From a virus, in the IMG/VR virus record IMGVR_UViG_3300030107_002046, positions 1 through 56,545 of that record: a stretch of DNA of 56,545 nucleotides; one strand, given 5' to 3'. A program made the translations under genes and the position numbers. Below, one piece after another: positions 1-7,643 of this stretch. Under the pieces are notes generated by a model. It did not search any database. It was not told the DNA's origin and worked only from the letters and a program-made list of their open reading frames with translations. How positions within the stretch are numbered: position 1 is the stretch's first letter; each line of letters opens with the position of its first letter.

Positions 1-291
1 ATTAATCATGGTTTTGTAGCTCAAGAAGTTAAAGCTGTAATTGATAAATATGAAGATGTTATAGCAGATGGTCATAATATTTGGAGTGAAGACCCAGATG
101 GCACACAACAAGTAGCCTTTGGTAATTTAATGCCAATGATGGTTAAAGCTGTACAAGAATTATCTACACAAGTTGAGGAGTTGAAATCAAATTCTCATAC
201 TCCTAAAGACTTACCAGATTTGAAAGGTTATAATGAATTGATCGCAAGAATAGAACTTTTAGAAAAGGAGGAAAGTGAAAATGGCAGTTAG
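1..291 (+). CDS. Tail fibre, C-terminal fragment with S74-type chaperone domain (5' partial)
   Basis: Frame 1 is open from the first base to TAG at 289. The visible residues (HGFVAQEV near the start, then FGNLMPMMVKAVQEL and a short coiled coil) match the C-terminal half of the intramolecular chaperone, peptidase S74, that trimerises and self-cleaves from phage fibres and endosialidases. The N-terminal part of that domain with the Ser/Asp catalytic dyad is not in the window. It is most likely the end of the fibre gene that starts at 54130; the join is missing, since placing base 56545 before base 1 gives an early stop. The next gene starts inside its last codons. Confidence 0.85.
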   Translation: MNHGFVAQEVKAVIDKYEDVIADGHNIWSEDPDGTQQVAFGNLMPMMVKAVQELSTQVEELKSNSHTPKDLPDLKGYNELIARIELLEKEESENGS

Positions 292-613
292 TAAAGCAAT
301 TGTAAAGTGCGTTCCGTATGTAAACTCATCTAGTAAAGTAGATAAGTGGGATATAGAAATGAAGTATGAAAATGATAGTGAAGGTGATTCTACTTATTAC
401 ACTACTACTTTCAGTATTGCTGTTCCACAATTAGATGTAGATGGTAACGCAAACTTTACACTTAAAGCTAAAGGTAGTTGGAGTAATGCTAATCTAGTAG
501 CACTATGTCCTGTATCTCAATGGGATGCAGTATTTGCTAGTCAAGTAGATAGTGTTATTACTAATCCACCAGCAGTAAGCTCACCAGATAACGATTTTAG
601 CGTACCTAGTTAA
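281..613 (+). CDS. Small hypothetical protein following the tail fibre
   Basis: This is a 110-residue protein of unknown function. ATG 281 is preferred over the upstream GTG 275 because an AGGAGG at 266-271 is well spaced for it. The sequence is rich in Ser, Thr, Asn and Val with short alternating hydrophobic stretches, as in a small beta-sandwich, and has no signal peptide or membrane segment. It overlaps the fibre end by 11 bases, so it is translationally coupled to it; a fibre accessory or capping role is possible from position alone. Confidence 0.7.
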   Translation: MAVSKAIVKCVPYVNSSSKVDKWDIEMKYENDSEGDSTYYTTTFSIAVPQLDVDGNANFTLKAKGSWSNANLVALCPVSQWDAVFASQVDSVITNPPAVSSPDNDFSVPS

Positions 614-615
614 GA

Positions 616-1323
616 GTGACTGAACAGCAGATTCAGATGCACGTGATGCCATCTGTGTTCGTGCTAGAAACAACTATGCCTCAAAGCATGATTGATTCTG
701 TAAACGATTACATGGATGAGTATAAAAAAAAGAAAGATAAACAATCTTTAAAACATTCATTGGTTGGTCAAATACATAAGGGTGAGCAATTGTTATTAGA
801 CCACGAAGATGAGAGAATGATTGAGTATAATCATTTTATTTGTAATTTAGGAGCTGAGTATATTAACCACTTCGCTAGTTCAGGAGCTGGTACAAAACTT
901 AAAAATCCTAAACAAGTAATGATAGACGAAACTTGGTCAGTGCACAGTTATGATGGAGATTATAATCCTATACATGATCATGGCACTAAAACAGTAATGG
1001 GAATATCTACTACTGCTTGGACTAAAGTTCCTAAACAAATAGGAGCTAAAGCAGAAGCCAACACACCCACATATTCGTTGTATAACGAATCTGGACACAG
1101 TGATGGCTGTATATCATTTCAATATGGAATGAACTCGGTGCTTGATACAGAAAGATTAAGACCACCACAATCCTTTGTAATGACACCAGAAGTAGGTAAA
1201 CTATTAGTATTTCCTTCTTGGTTACAGCATATGGTGTATCCGTTTAAAGGGAAGGGTGAACGAAGAACTATTGCTTCTAACTTAAACTGTTGGGATGTGA
1301 TAGAAAAAGAAAAGGAGCTTTAA
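616..1323 (+). CDS. 2OG-Fe(II) oxygenase family protein
   Basis: The 235-residue protein resembles the 2-oxoglutarate and Fe(II)-dependent oxygenases frequent in marine phage genomes. An iron-binding motif is visible at His120-Asp121-His122 (PIHDHG), with the distal His at 205 (WLQHMVYPF) and the 2OG-binding Arg at 216-217 (ERRTIASN), in the expected order on a jelly-roll-like pattern. The substrate cannot be told; its place next to the fibre suggests modification of a fibre or a host surface molecule, which is inference. The start is GTG 616 with a weak ribosome site; ATG 637 or ATG 646 are alternatives. It overlaps the next gene by one base (TAATG). Confidence 0.85.
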   Translation: MTEQQIQMHVMPSVFVLETTMPQSMIDSVNDYMDEYKKKKDKQSLKHSLVGQIHKGEQLLLDHEDERMIEYNHFICNLGAEYINHFASSGAGTKLKNPKQVMIDETWSVHSYDGDYNPIHDHGTKTVMGISTTAWTKVPKQIGAKAEANTPTYSLYNESGHSDGCISFQYGMNSVLDTERLRPPQSFVMTPEVGKLLVFPSWLQHMVYPFKGKGERRTIASNLNCWDVIEKEKEL

Positions 1324-1541
1324 TGGAAGATCGAAATTTATTTGTAAACGTATTACAACTTATAGACATTTCAAGCAAAAGAGGTGCTTGGGGTGGACCT
1401 GAATTAGGAGCAGTTGCCGATATAAGAGGTGCTGTTGTTGAGAAGCTGAAAGGCTTGAATGAAGATGTTATAGAAAACGCAGACGAATTATCTGAAGATG
1501 TAGAAGAATCTGAAGGTAAAGAAGCTGATAAGGAGGCATAA
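1323..1541 (+). CDS. Small acidic hypothetical protein
   Basis: This 72-residue protein is not recognised. ATG 1323 is chosen because an AAGGAG lies just upstream and the start overlaps the previous stop as TAATG; a longer reading from 1290 would lie within the oxygenase gene. The N-terminal half is mixed (NLFVNVLQLIDISS, then a Gly/Trp turn), and the last 25 residues are almost all Glu, Asp, Ser and Lys, so it is probably disordered. It is the first of a run of short genes joined by one-base overlaps. Confidence 0.65.
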   Translation: MEDRNLFVNVLQLIDISSKRGAWGGPELGAVADIRGAVVEKLKGLNEDVIENADELSEDVEESEGKEADKEA

Positions 1542-1672
1542 TGGAAATTTTTATAGGAATAGTATTAGTATCAATAGTAGGTATTGGTTTTATTTGGAAG
1601 TTCAAACCAGAATGGATTGAATTTGTTAAAGCAATGATAGTTGTAAAATCAAAATCTAAGAAAGATAAGTAA
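1541..1672 (+). CDS. 43-residue single-pass membrane protein
   Basis: A very short gene with a strong AAGGAGG upstream and one-base TAATG overlaps on both sides. Residues 2-19 (EIFIGIVLVSIVGIGFIW) form a membrane segment, followed by a basic C-terminus (KSKSKKDK) that should stay in the cytoplasm. Size and topology fit a small lysis-related membrane protein (holin, antiholin or pinholin), but there is no family signature. Neighbouring coiled-coil and membrane proteins support a lysis role. Confidence 0.7.
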   Translation: MEIFIGIVLVSIVGIGFIWKFKPEWIEFVKAMIVVKSKSKKDK

Positions 1673-1854
1673 TGGCAACAGCAAAGGAATCTATAGAAAA
1701 AATATCAGCACATGAAAGAGAATGTGCTATACGATATGAGAATATAGAAAAAAGACTGGAGGATGGTTCTAGACGATTTGATCGTTTAGAAGCCATGCTT
1801 TGGGCTGTATATCCTTTTATTATAGGAGCTTTAATAGTAAGCGAATATATATGA
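1672..1854 (+). CDS. Small coiled-coil protein with C-terminal membrane anchor, XhlA-like
   Basis: The 60-residue protein has a charged heptad-like helix (residues 5-40, including NIEKRLEDGSRRFDRLEAM) and one hydrophobic C-terminal segment (LWAVYPFIIGALIVSEYI). That is the layout of XhlA/haemolysin-type lysis accessory proteins of phages, where the helix lies in the cytoplasm and the tail is in the inner membrane. The assignment rests on topology, not on a close match. It starts in the stop codon of the preceding membrane-protein gene. Confidence 0.65.
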   Translation: MATAKESIEKISAHERECAIRYENIEKRLEDGSRRFDRLEAMLWAVYPFIIGALIVSEYI

Positions 1855-1869
1855 GACGAGCAAAAAGAT

Positions 1870-2286
1870 ATGTTTGAATATAAATGTGAAGTAATTAAAG
1901 TAGTCGATGGGGATACTGTCGATGTAAATATAGATGTAGGATTTTCTATCTTTCATAAAGCTAGAGTTCGTATGTATGGCATGGATACTCCTGAATCTAG
2001 AACAAGAGATTTAGATGAAAAAGCTAGAGGGCTTATATCTAAACAGTTTATTGTAGATAAAGTTGCAAATGCAAAAGAAATAATTATTAAAACTCAGAAA
2101 GATGGTAAAGGTAAATTTGGTAGAGTTTTAGGAAAAATATTTATTGATGGAGAAAATATTAACCAGTCAATGATTGATCAAAGTTTAGCTGTTGAATACT
2201 ATGGTCAAAGTAAACAAGATATAGAAAAGAAACACCTAGAGAACAGACAAGTCTTAATAGATAACGGCACATTTATTCCATCTTAA
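1870..2286 (+). CDS. Thermonuclease-like (SNase domain) protein
   Basis: A 138-residue protein covering one staphylococcal nuclease domain, an OB-fold enzyme that cuts DNA and RNA with Ca2+. The active-site pattern is intact: DGDT at 13-16, Arg34 and Asp39/Glu42 in VRMYGMDTPESR, and Arg85 in FGRVLGKI. There is no signal peptide, so it should act in the cytoplasm, for example in host DNA breakdown, unless released on lysis. SNase-like genes are common in marine phages. The gene is followed two bases later by the next start. Confidence 0.85.
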   Translation: MFEYKCEVIKVVDGDTVDVNIDVGFSIFHKARVRMYGMDTPESRTRDLDEKARGLISKQFIVDKVANAKEIIIKTQKDGKGKFGRVLGKIFIDGENINQSMIDQSLAVEYYGQSKQDIEKKHLENRQVLIDNGTFIPS

Positions 2287-2287
2287 T

Positions 2288-2638
2288 ATGAATGAAGTCG
2301 TTACTATAATTCAACAAGTAGGATTCCCTATTGCAGCAGCTTTAGGACTTGGTTGGTTTATATATAAACTTATCATGCGTATTGTTGATGGCATGGAAAA
2401 CAAGTTAGATGTAGTTGATGACAAAGTAGCAGAACAAATAACAGCTATGGAACAAAGACTAGGCACAAAGCTTGATTCACAACACGGCATATTAGTAGCA
2501 CTAATAGATAGAATAAGAAGTCTTGATAATGAGATTATTAGGCAAGATACTTTAATTAAAACAATTTTAGGAGTGCCACAACTTATTGATAGCAATAAGA
2601 TAGCTAAAGCAGATAGGGATGATCAAAGAAAAGATTAA
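2288..2638 (+). CDS. Membrane protein with coiled coil, BhlA/UviB-like holin candidate
   Basis: The 116-residue protein begins with a membrane helix (residues 9-30, VGFPIAAALGLGWFIYKLIM) and continues as a long charged helix (about 35-95) rich in heptads. This resembles the BhlA/UviB group of holin-like proteins, where one N-terminal helix is followed by a cytoplasmic coiled coil. It is one of several holin-like candidates in the window, together with 1541-1854 and 7644-8123, so its exact role is unclear. It overlaps the next small gene by one base. Confidence 0.65.
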   Translation: MNEVVTIIQQVGFPIAAALGLGWFIYKLIMRIVDGMENKLDVVDDKVAEQITAMEQRLGTKLDSQHGILVALIDRIRSLDNEIIRQDTLIKTILGVPQLIDSNKIAKADRDDQRKD

Positions 2639-2805
2639 TGGCAAATAGAAAGTTAAGAGAATTAAATAAAAGACAAAAAGATACATTAAAAAAACATAGT
2701 GTGCATCACACACAAAAACATATGAATTTAATGAAAGACCTTATGAAAAAAGGCAAAAGCTTTACACAAGCTCATAATGTAGCTATGAAAGAAGTGGGTA
2801 AGTAA
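2638..2805 (+). CDS. Small basic protein conserved in marine phages
   Basis: A 55-residue, Lys/His-rich protein read from ATG 2638 (overlapping the previous stop) to TAA 2803-2805. The pattern LNKRQKDTLKKHSVHHT, then MKDLMKKGKSFTQAH and MKEVGK, is a type I recognise as recurring in marine phage genomes next to lysis or tail genes, with no known function. It is likely helical and could bind nucleic acid. The CsgF-like gene starts in its stop codon, so the curli cassette is translationally linked to this gene. Confidence 0.75.
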   Translation: MANRKLRELNKRQKDTLKKHSVHHTQKHMNLMKDLMKKGKSFTQAHNVAMKEVGK

Positions 2806-3251
2806 TGAACAAACTATATATAATATTATTATTTTTAACTGCACCTTTATTTGCAGATGAATTAACTTTTAAGTTTAAGTCTCCTTCATTCAGTGGAATT
2901 GGTACTTCAGCTCACTATTTAACTATAGAGAATCAAGAGTACACTAGAAGAGAAGCTTTAGAAGCAGAGATACAAGCTTTAAAAGAAGCTGCAGAAAGAG
3001 ATGCAGCGAATACAACCCTTGCAAGATTTATTAAAAATTTTGAATCACGTATTTTTGCACAGTTGTCTAGACAGTTAGTTGAACAATTATTTGGTGATGA
3101 TCCTGCAAGCTCAGGTTCATTTACATTGTTCGATAATCTTATATCTTGGACATCTGATGGCACGTACATAACTTTAACTATTTATAACACATTAACAGAT
3201 GAGACTACTGAGATTACTATTCCAATTGGCGATTTTGGCTTCATTAACTAG
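2805..3251 (+). CDS. csgF: CsgF-like curli assembly factor
   Basis: A 148-residue secreted protein. The signal peptide (MNKLYIILLFLTAPLFA) ends before Asp18. The mature N-terminus reads ELTFKFKSPSFSG, which parallels the E. coli CsgF pattern TFQFRNPNFGG; in CsgF that segment inserts into the CsgG pore as a second constriction. The middle is a helical, charged stretch, and the C-terminal part (LISWTSDGTYITLTIYN, TTEITIP) matches the beta-rich CsgF tail. It should lie at the cell surface bound to CsgG and help anchor or nucleate fibres. The last 53 bases also encode the signal peptide of CsgG in another frame. Confidence 0.88.
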   Translation: MNKLYIILLFLTAPLFADELTFKFKSPSFSGIGTSAHYLTIENQEYTRREALEAEIQALKEAAERDAANTTLARFIKNFESRIFAQLSRQLVEQLFGDDPASSGSFTLFDNLISWTSDGTYITLTIYNTLTDETTEITIPIGDFGFIN

Positions 3252-4035
3252 CTGTGCTAGTAACTGGAAGTATTTGTCACCATGTATAGATAATCCAGAT
3301 TATGATTACAAAGATTTAGTTACTATTGTAAGCAAAGCTCAATGTTTTTCTAAAGAAGCATTTATCAATGAGCCAATAACAAAGGCTATAAAAAATGTAA
3401 AGAATGCAGAAAAAAAACCTGTAGTAGCTATATATAAATTTGAAGATGCTACAGGACAAAGAAAAAGTGTGCCTGGTTATGCAGACTTTAGTACAGCACT
3501 TACACAAGCACCTTTAGACTATGTTATAAGAGCTATCAAACAATCTGGTTTTTTTAGAGTAGTTGAAAGAGAAGGTTTAGACCATCTAGTAAGAGAAAGA
3601 CAAATAATTAAATCATCTAGAAAAGATTTTGATGATGAGACAAAACAATTACCACTATTGTTTGCAGGTCTTATTGTTGAAGGGAGTGTTGTTGATTACA
3701 ACACAAATTTAAAAAGTGGAGGTATCGGTGCTCGTTATTTAGGCATAGGTGCTTCAAAACAATATACAGAAGATACAGTGGTAGTTTCTTTAAGAATTGT
3801 ATCAGTAAGTACGGGAGAGATTCTTCTAGAAACTTTATCTTCTAAAACTGTGCTATCAGTAATGATGTCTGGAGATGTCTTTAGATATATAGCTGAAAGC
3901 ACTGAGTTGGTTGAATTTGAAACAGGTAATGCTATGAATGAAAGTAAAGCAATAGCTTTGCAAGCTGCAATAGAGTTAGCTGTAGTAGATTTAATTAAAC
4001 AAGGTATAGAAAAAGGATACTGGAAATATGAATAA
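3199..4035 (+). CDS. csgG: CsgG-like outer-membrane curli secretion channel (lipoprotein)
   Basis: A 278-residue lipoprotein with a lipobox Leu16-Thr-Ser-Cys19. From residue 74 it follows CsgG closely: AIYKFEDATGQ, then the FSTALTQ loop, IKSSRKDF, IVEGSVVDYNTNLKSGGIGARYLGIGA (read in two parts) and VVSLRIVSVSTGEIL. CsgG forms a nine-subunit outer-membrane channel that exports unfolded curlin. The constriction Phe56 of E. coli has a counterpart at Phe97, Asn55 is Asp96, and Tyr51 is shifted (Tyr94). ATG 3199 lies inside csgF; it is chosen because only this start gives the full signal peptide. Length is typical of the family. Confidence 0.92.
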   Translation: MRLLRLLFQLAILASLTSCASNWKYLSPCIDNPDYDYKDLVTIVSKAQCFSKEAFINEPITKAIKNVKNAEKKPVVAIYKFEDATGQRKSVPGYADFSTALTQAPLDYVIRAIKQSGFFRVVEREGLDHLVRERQIIKSSRKDFDDETKQLPLLFAGLIVEGSVVDYNTNLKSGGIGARYLGIGASKQYTEDTVVVSLRIVSVSTGEILLETLSSKTVLSVMMSGDVFRYIAESTELVEFETGNAMNESKAIALQAAIELAVVDLIKQGIEKGYWKYE

Positions 4036-4759
4036 TAAAATTTTAATAAATATATTTTTAATGACATTTTCGTTCTGCTCTTTTGCAGACAATGAAATAT
4101 TTGTAGATCAGACAGGCAGTAATGCCTTAATAGACTTAGAACAACTTGGTAGTAGTAATATTATCGGTGGTACTGATTCTACAGCAGGTAATTTAAGCGA
4201 AGCTGTTTTGAATGGTTCTACTATGACTATTGATATTAATCAAATAGGATCATCAAACGAGTTCTTAACTGGCGGTATATATGGAGATAACTTTACAGGT
4301 TTTTTTGAATTTGATGGCGATTCTAATATATTTGATATAGATATAGATACAGATGGCACAAATGGTGCTGACTTTGCAGATTTTAATATAGACGTTACAG
4401 GCTCAAGCAATGAGTTTGATTTAGACTTTGCTGAAACTGCTGGTGTAAATTATCTTGATTTAGATTGGATAATAGATGGAGATTCTAATATATTCGAGTT
4501 TGATGTTGATTATGAATATGCTACAAACTATATGGATATACTTGGAGATAGTAATGAAATTACTTTCTCAGGAAGTGGATATGGAGCTAGCTCAAGTGAT
4601 GCTGGTTACTTTTATCTAGATTTAGATGGAAGTAGTAATACTATAGATATCACACAATCTTCTACATTAGCTAGAGATTGGTTAAAACTAGAAACAAATG
4701 CGTCTAATTCAAATATTTGTATTGTTCAAAGTGATGGCTCTTCAGCCACTTCATGCTGA
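4028..4759 (+). CDS. Acidic curlin-like repeat protein, candidate secreted fibre subunit
   Basis: 243 residues with a signal peptide (to FCSFA20) and then about eight repeats of 22-33 residues, each marked by a turn GSSN or GDSN (41, 74, 97, 125, 151, 173, 201; a first GSN at 30). The first two repeats keep the curlin pattern Gln-x-Gly-x-x-Asn (LEQLGSSN, INQIGSSN); later ones replace Gln. Flanking strands alternate Ile/Phe with Asp, as expected of a beta-solenoid or amyloid. It is far more acidic than E. coli CsgA. It overlaps the CsgG gene by 8 bases and is most likely its substrate. It is CsgA/CsgB-like by pattern only. Confidence 0.78.
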   Translation: MNNKILINIFLMTFSFCSFADNEIFVDQTGSNALIDLEQLGSSNIIGGTDSTAGNLSEAVLNGSTMTIDINQIGSSNEFLTGGIYGDNFTGFFEFDGDSNIFDIDIDTDGTNGADFADFNIDVTGSSNEFDLDFAETAGVNYLDLDWIIDGDSNIFEFDVDYEYATNYMDILGDSNEITFSGSGYGASSSDAGYFYLDLDGSSNTIDITQSSTLARDWLKLETNASNSNICIVQSDGSSATSC

Positions 4760-5798
4760 TGCAATAGGCGATATAACAGAATTAAAAGGGTATGGTCAAG
4801 TTCTTAGAGATGAACCATATCCAGCTATTTTAGATTTTGATATAAATTCTTATGATAATGTAGAAACTGCTGATGGCAGAATAGGAATTACATTTTTAGA
4901 TGATAGCCAAGTTAGGCTAACAGAACACTCTGAATTAACTATTGACGAGTATATATTCGATCCTAATCCAGATAAATCTAAAATGTCATTAAGTTTTAAC
5001 AGTGGCACAATAAGATTTTTATCAGGCAGCGTTAATAAATTAAATAAGAAAAATATTTCTTTATCTACGCCAAGTAGTGAGATTGCAGTTTTAGGAACAG
5101 ATTTTACTTGTACAGTAGATGAATGGGGTAGAGCTTTAATAATTTTACTGCCAGGATTAGATGGATTAGCTAGTGGTGAAATTGTAGTTTCTACTGCTAC
5201 AGGTCAGGTAAGATTAAATAAACCTTATCAAGCAACTACTACAAGTGTGTACGAACAAAATCCTACAACTCCTATAACATTAGATATTAGTCTTGAGCTT
5301 ATAGATAATATGTTAATTGTTTCGCCACCTAAAGAAAAAGAAAGCATAGAACAAGAAAGACAAACAACACAAAAAGCTAACATATTAGATTTTAATGAAT
5401 TAGATATAGATTACTTACAAGAAGATTTGTTTAGTTTAGAAGAAGATTTAGATTTTACTGAATTAGATATTGATTATCTTGACGTTAACTTTTTAGAAGA
5501 CTTGCTAGATTCTATTGATGAACTAAGTATAGAAGATGACGAAGATGAGTTAAATCAATTTATAAGTGCAATACCAGTTTCAGGCACTAGGATTGGACAA
5601 GATGCTGAAACACAAATAACTACTATATTAGAGGGTGACAAAGTTAGGCTTATTAGAAATGTAAATCAAAATGTAAGCTTAGTTTTAAATAGTGATGAAA
5701 CATATTCAGTGTTAATAATACAAGATGGAGTTTCTAATATAATTACTATTAATAATGGATCATCATCTGTAATAAGAATAAGACAGGAATCAGGATGA
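4698..5798 (+). CDS. FecR-domain periplasmic protein
   Basis: 366 residues. Signal peptide (MRLIQIFVLFKVMALQPLHA) followed from about residue 22 by a FecR-type domain: AIGDITELKGYGQVLRD, then GRIGITFLDDSQVRL and SEIAVLGTDF, the usual sequence of surface beta-strands. Residues 225-275 are very rich in Asp, Glu and Leu, and the end is a beta-rich stretch with Asn-Gly turns. FecR-domain proteins with cyclase partners are usually periplasmic. The start is inside the curlin-like gene and its signal peptide is overprinted on that gene's last 62 bases. Its last four bases overlap the cyclase gene (ATGA), so the two are probably made together. Confidence 0.85.
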   Translation: MRLIQIFVLFKVMALQPLHADAIGDITELKGYGQVLRDEPYPAILDFDINSYDNVETADGRIGITFLDDSQVRLTEHSELTIDEYIFDPNPDKSKMSLSFNSGTIRFLSGSVNKLNKKNISLSTPSSEIAVLGTDFTCTVDEWGRALIILLPGLDGLASGEIVVSTATGQVRLNKPYQATTTSVYEQNPTTPITLDISLELIDNMLIVSPPKEKESIEQERQTTQKANILDFNELDIDYLQEDLFSLEEDLDFTELDIDYLDVNFLEDLLDSIDELSIEDDEDELNQFISAIPVSGTRIGQDAETQITTILEGDKVRLIRNVNQNVSLVLNSDETYSVLIIQDGVSNIITINNGSSSVIRIRQESG

Positions 5799-7609
5799 AG
5801 AAACATATTTTTTATTTATTATTAATTATAACTTTTGTTTATGGATTGATTTCAAACCTTAGCTTTGTTGAGACACTTAAATTAAAAACTTTTGATGTTT
5901 TAGTAAAAGAACATAAACCATCTGAATATTTTACTATTTTAAATATAACTGATAGTGATGTTAGAGAAAGAGGAGGGTATCCTTTTCCAAGACAAGATTT
6001 AGCAGAAATACAAACAGAGCTTTTTAATAATGGAGCTATCGGAGTTGGTTGGGTAATATCATTTATAGATGAAGACAGGTTTGGTGGCGATGAGATATTT
6101 GCAGAATCAATTTCAAACCTTCCTGTAGTTATTGCTACTTTTGAAACAGATAATAATATCAATCCACCTACTGCTGGTACTGTAATTTTAGGAGAAGACG
6201 CTGAAGGTATAAGAGCTAGAGGTTATATGCCTAATGTAGAGATCATTAGGAATCTTGCACAAGAAGGATTGGTTTCTGCACCTGTAGATGTAGACAATTT
6301 AGTAAGAAGAATACCTTTGTTATATCAAACAGATGAAGGTTGGACACCATCTTATGCTATTCAAGTATTAAAAGTATTAGCTGATTCAGGCACATATATT
6401 ATAAAAACTAATCCTAATGGCATTGAAGAAATAAGAGTAAGAGGAATACCACCCACACCATTAGATGTAACAGGAAGAAAGTGGATAAGCTGGGTAGACA
6501 CTCCACAAACTACTTTACAAGAAATGAATGTAGAGAATAAGTTTGTTTTTGTAGGAGTTACAGCCAAAGGAGTTATGCCTCAAGTTGCTACACCAGTAGG
6601 ATTGCTTGAGCCACATAAAGTACAAGCAGCATTAGCTGAATCAATACTTATACAAGATAGTCCATATATACCACACTATTCTTTATTAGCTGAATTAAGC
6701 ATATTGATAGCATCAACTCTTTTAGTTTGGATAGCTTTAAATCTTTTAAATTTAAGCTTTGGACTTATTGGAGCTTTGTTAGTTACAGGTGGAACAGCTT
6801 ATTTAGGGTTACATTTTATTAGACAAGGATTACTAATAGATGTTACATGGACACTGATAGCTAATGTTTTTACAGGAGCTACCGCTTTTTATCTTAATTA
6901 CAGAGAACAATACAAGCTGAGACAACAGATTAAAAAACAATTTGGAACTTATCTATCTCCAGACATGGTAGCTATGCTACAAAAGAATCCAGAGCTTCTT
7001 AAGCTAGGTGGTGAAAGAAAAGAGATGACGTTCTTGTTTACTGACATTATGGGCTTTACTCCTGTTTCAGAAGTATTTAAGAACAAAGATGATCCTGAAG
7101 GTCTAGTAGAACTTATCAATACCTACTTAGATAAGATGACAAAAATTATACTAGCTAATGGTGGAACTATAGATAAGTATATGGGTGACTGTATTATGGC
7201 TTTTTGGAATGCACCTTTGCCATGCGAGAATCATGCAGAACTAGCAATTAAATCTGCATTAGAAATAGAACAAGCAACAATAGAACTAAACAAACAATTT
7301 AAGGAAGAAGGGCTAGACTTACCACCAATCAATGTAGGCACTGGAGTAAACTCTGGTACTTGCATTGTAGGTAACATGGGAAGTGAAACTAGGTTTGATT
7401 ATTCAGTAGTAGGTGATGCAGTTAATTTATCAGCTAGACTTGAAGCAACTGCTGGTAGAAATGATTACAAAGAATGGAAGATTATTATTTCTGAGTACAC
7501 TAAAGAACTAGCGGGTAATGCTTTTAAATATGAGAAGATAGGAAATATTTTAGTGAAAGGAAAATCAGAACCGATTACAATTTACTCACCAAAAATATAT
7601 ACTAATTAA
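5795..7609 (+). CDS. CHASE2-domain class III adenylate cyclase
   Basis: 604 residues: an N-terminal membrane helix (4-22), a periplasmic CHASE2 sensor domain (about 25-290), three membrane helices (about 295-365) and a cytoplasmic class III nucleotide cyclase domain (about 390-600). Metal-binding Asp417 (FTDIMGFT) and Asp465 (KYMGDCIMAF) are present, as are the adenine-specifying Lys461 and the transition-state residues Asn544 and Arg548. The second adenine-specifying position is Ser537, as in class IIIb enzymes with Thr/Ser rather than Asp. All catalytic residues are present, so the enzyme should make cAMP in response to a periplasmic signal. It overlaps the FecR gene by 4 bases. Confidence 0.92.
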   Translation: MKKHIFYLLLIITFVYGLISNLSFVETLKLKTFDVLVKEHKPSEYFTILNITDSDVRERGGYPFPRQDLAEIQTELFNNGAIGVGWVISFIDEDRFGGDEIFAESISNLPVVIATFETDNNINPPTAGTVILGEDAEGIRARGYMPNVEIIRNLAQEGLVSAPVDVDNLVRRIPLLYQTDEGWTPSYAIQVLKVLADSGTYIIKTNPNGIEEIRVRGIPPTPLDVTGRKWISWVDTPQTTLQEMNVENKFVFVGVTAKGVMPQVATPVGLLEPHKVQAALAESILIQDSPYIPHYSLLAELSILIASTLLVWIALNLLNLSFGLIGALLVTGGTAYLGLHFIRQGLLIDVTWTLIANVFTGATAFYLNYREQYKLRQQIKKQFGTYLSPDMVAMLQKNPELLKLGGERKEMTFLFTDIMGFTPVSEVFKNKDDPEGLVELINTYLDKMTKIILANGGTIDKYMGDCIMAFWNAPLPCENHAELAIKSALEIEQATIELNKQFKEEGLDLPPINVGTGVNSGTCIVGNMGSETRFDYSVVGDAVNLSARLEATAGRNDYKEWKIIISEYTKELAGNAFKYEKIGNILVKGKSEPITIYSPKIYTN

Positions 7610-7643
7610 AGAATATAAACGGGTTAATAGTTAAGGAGACTAT

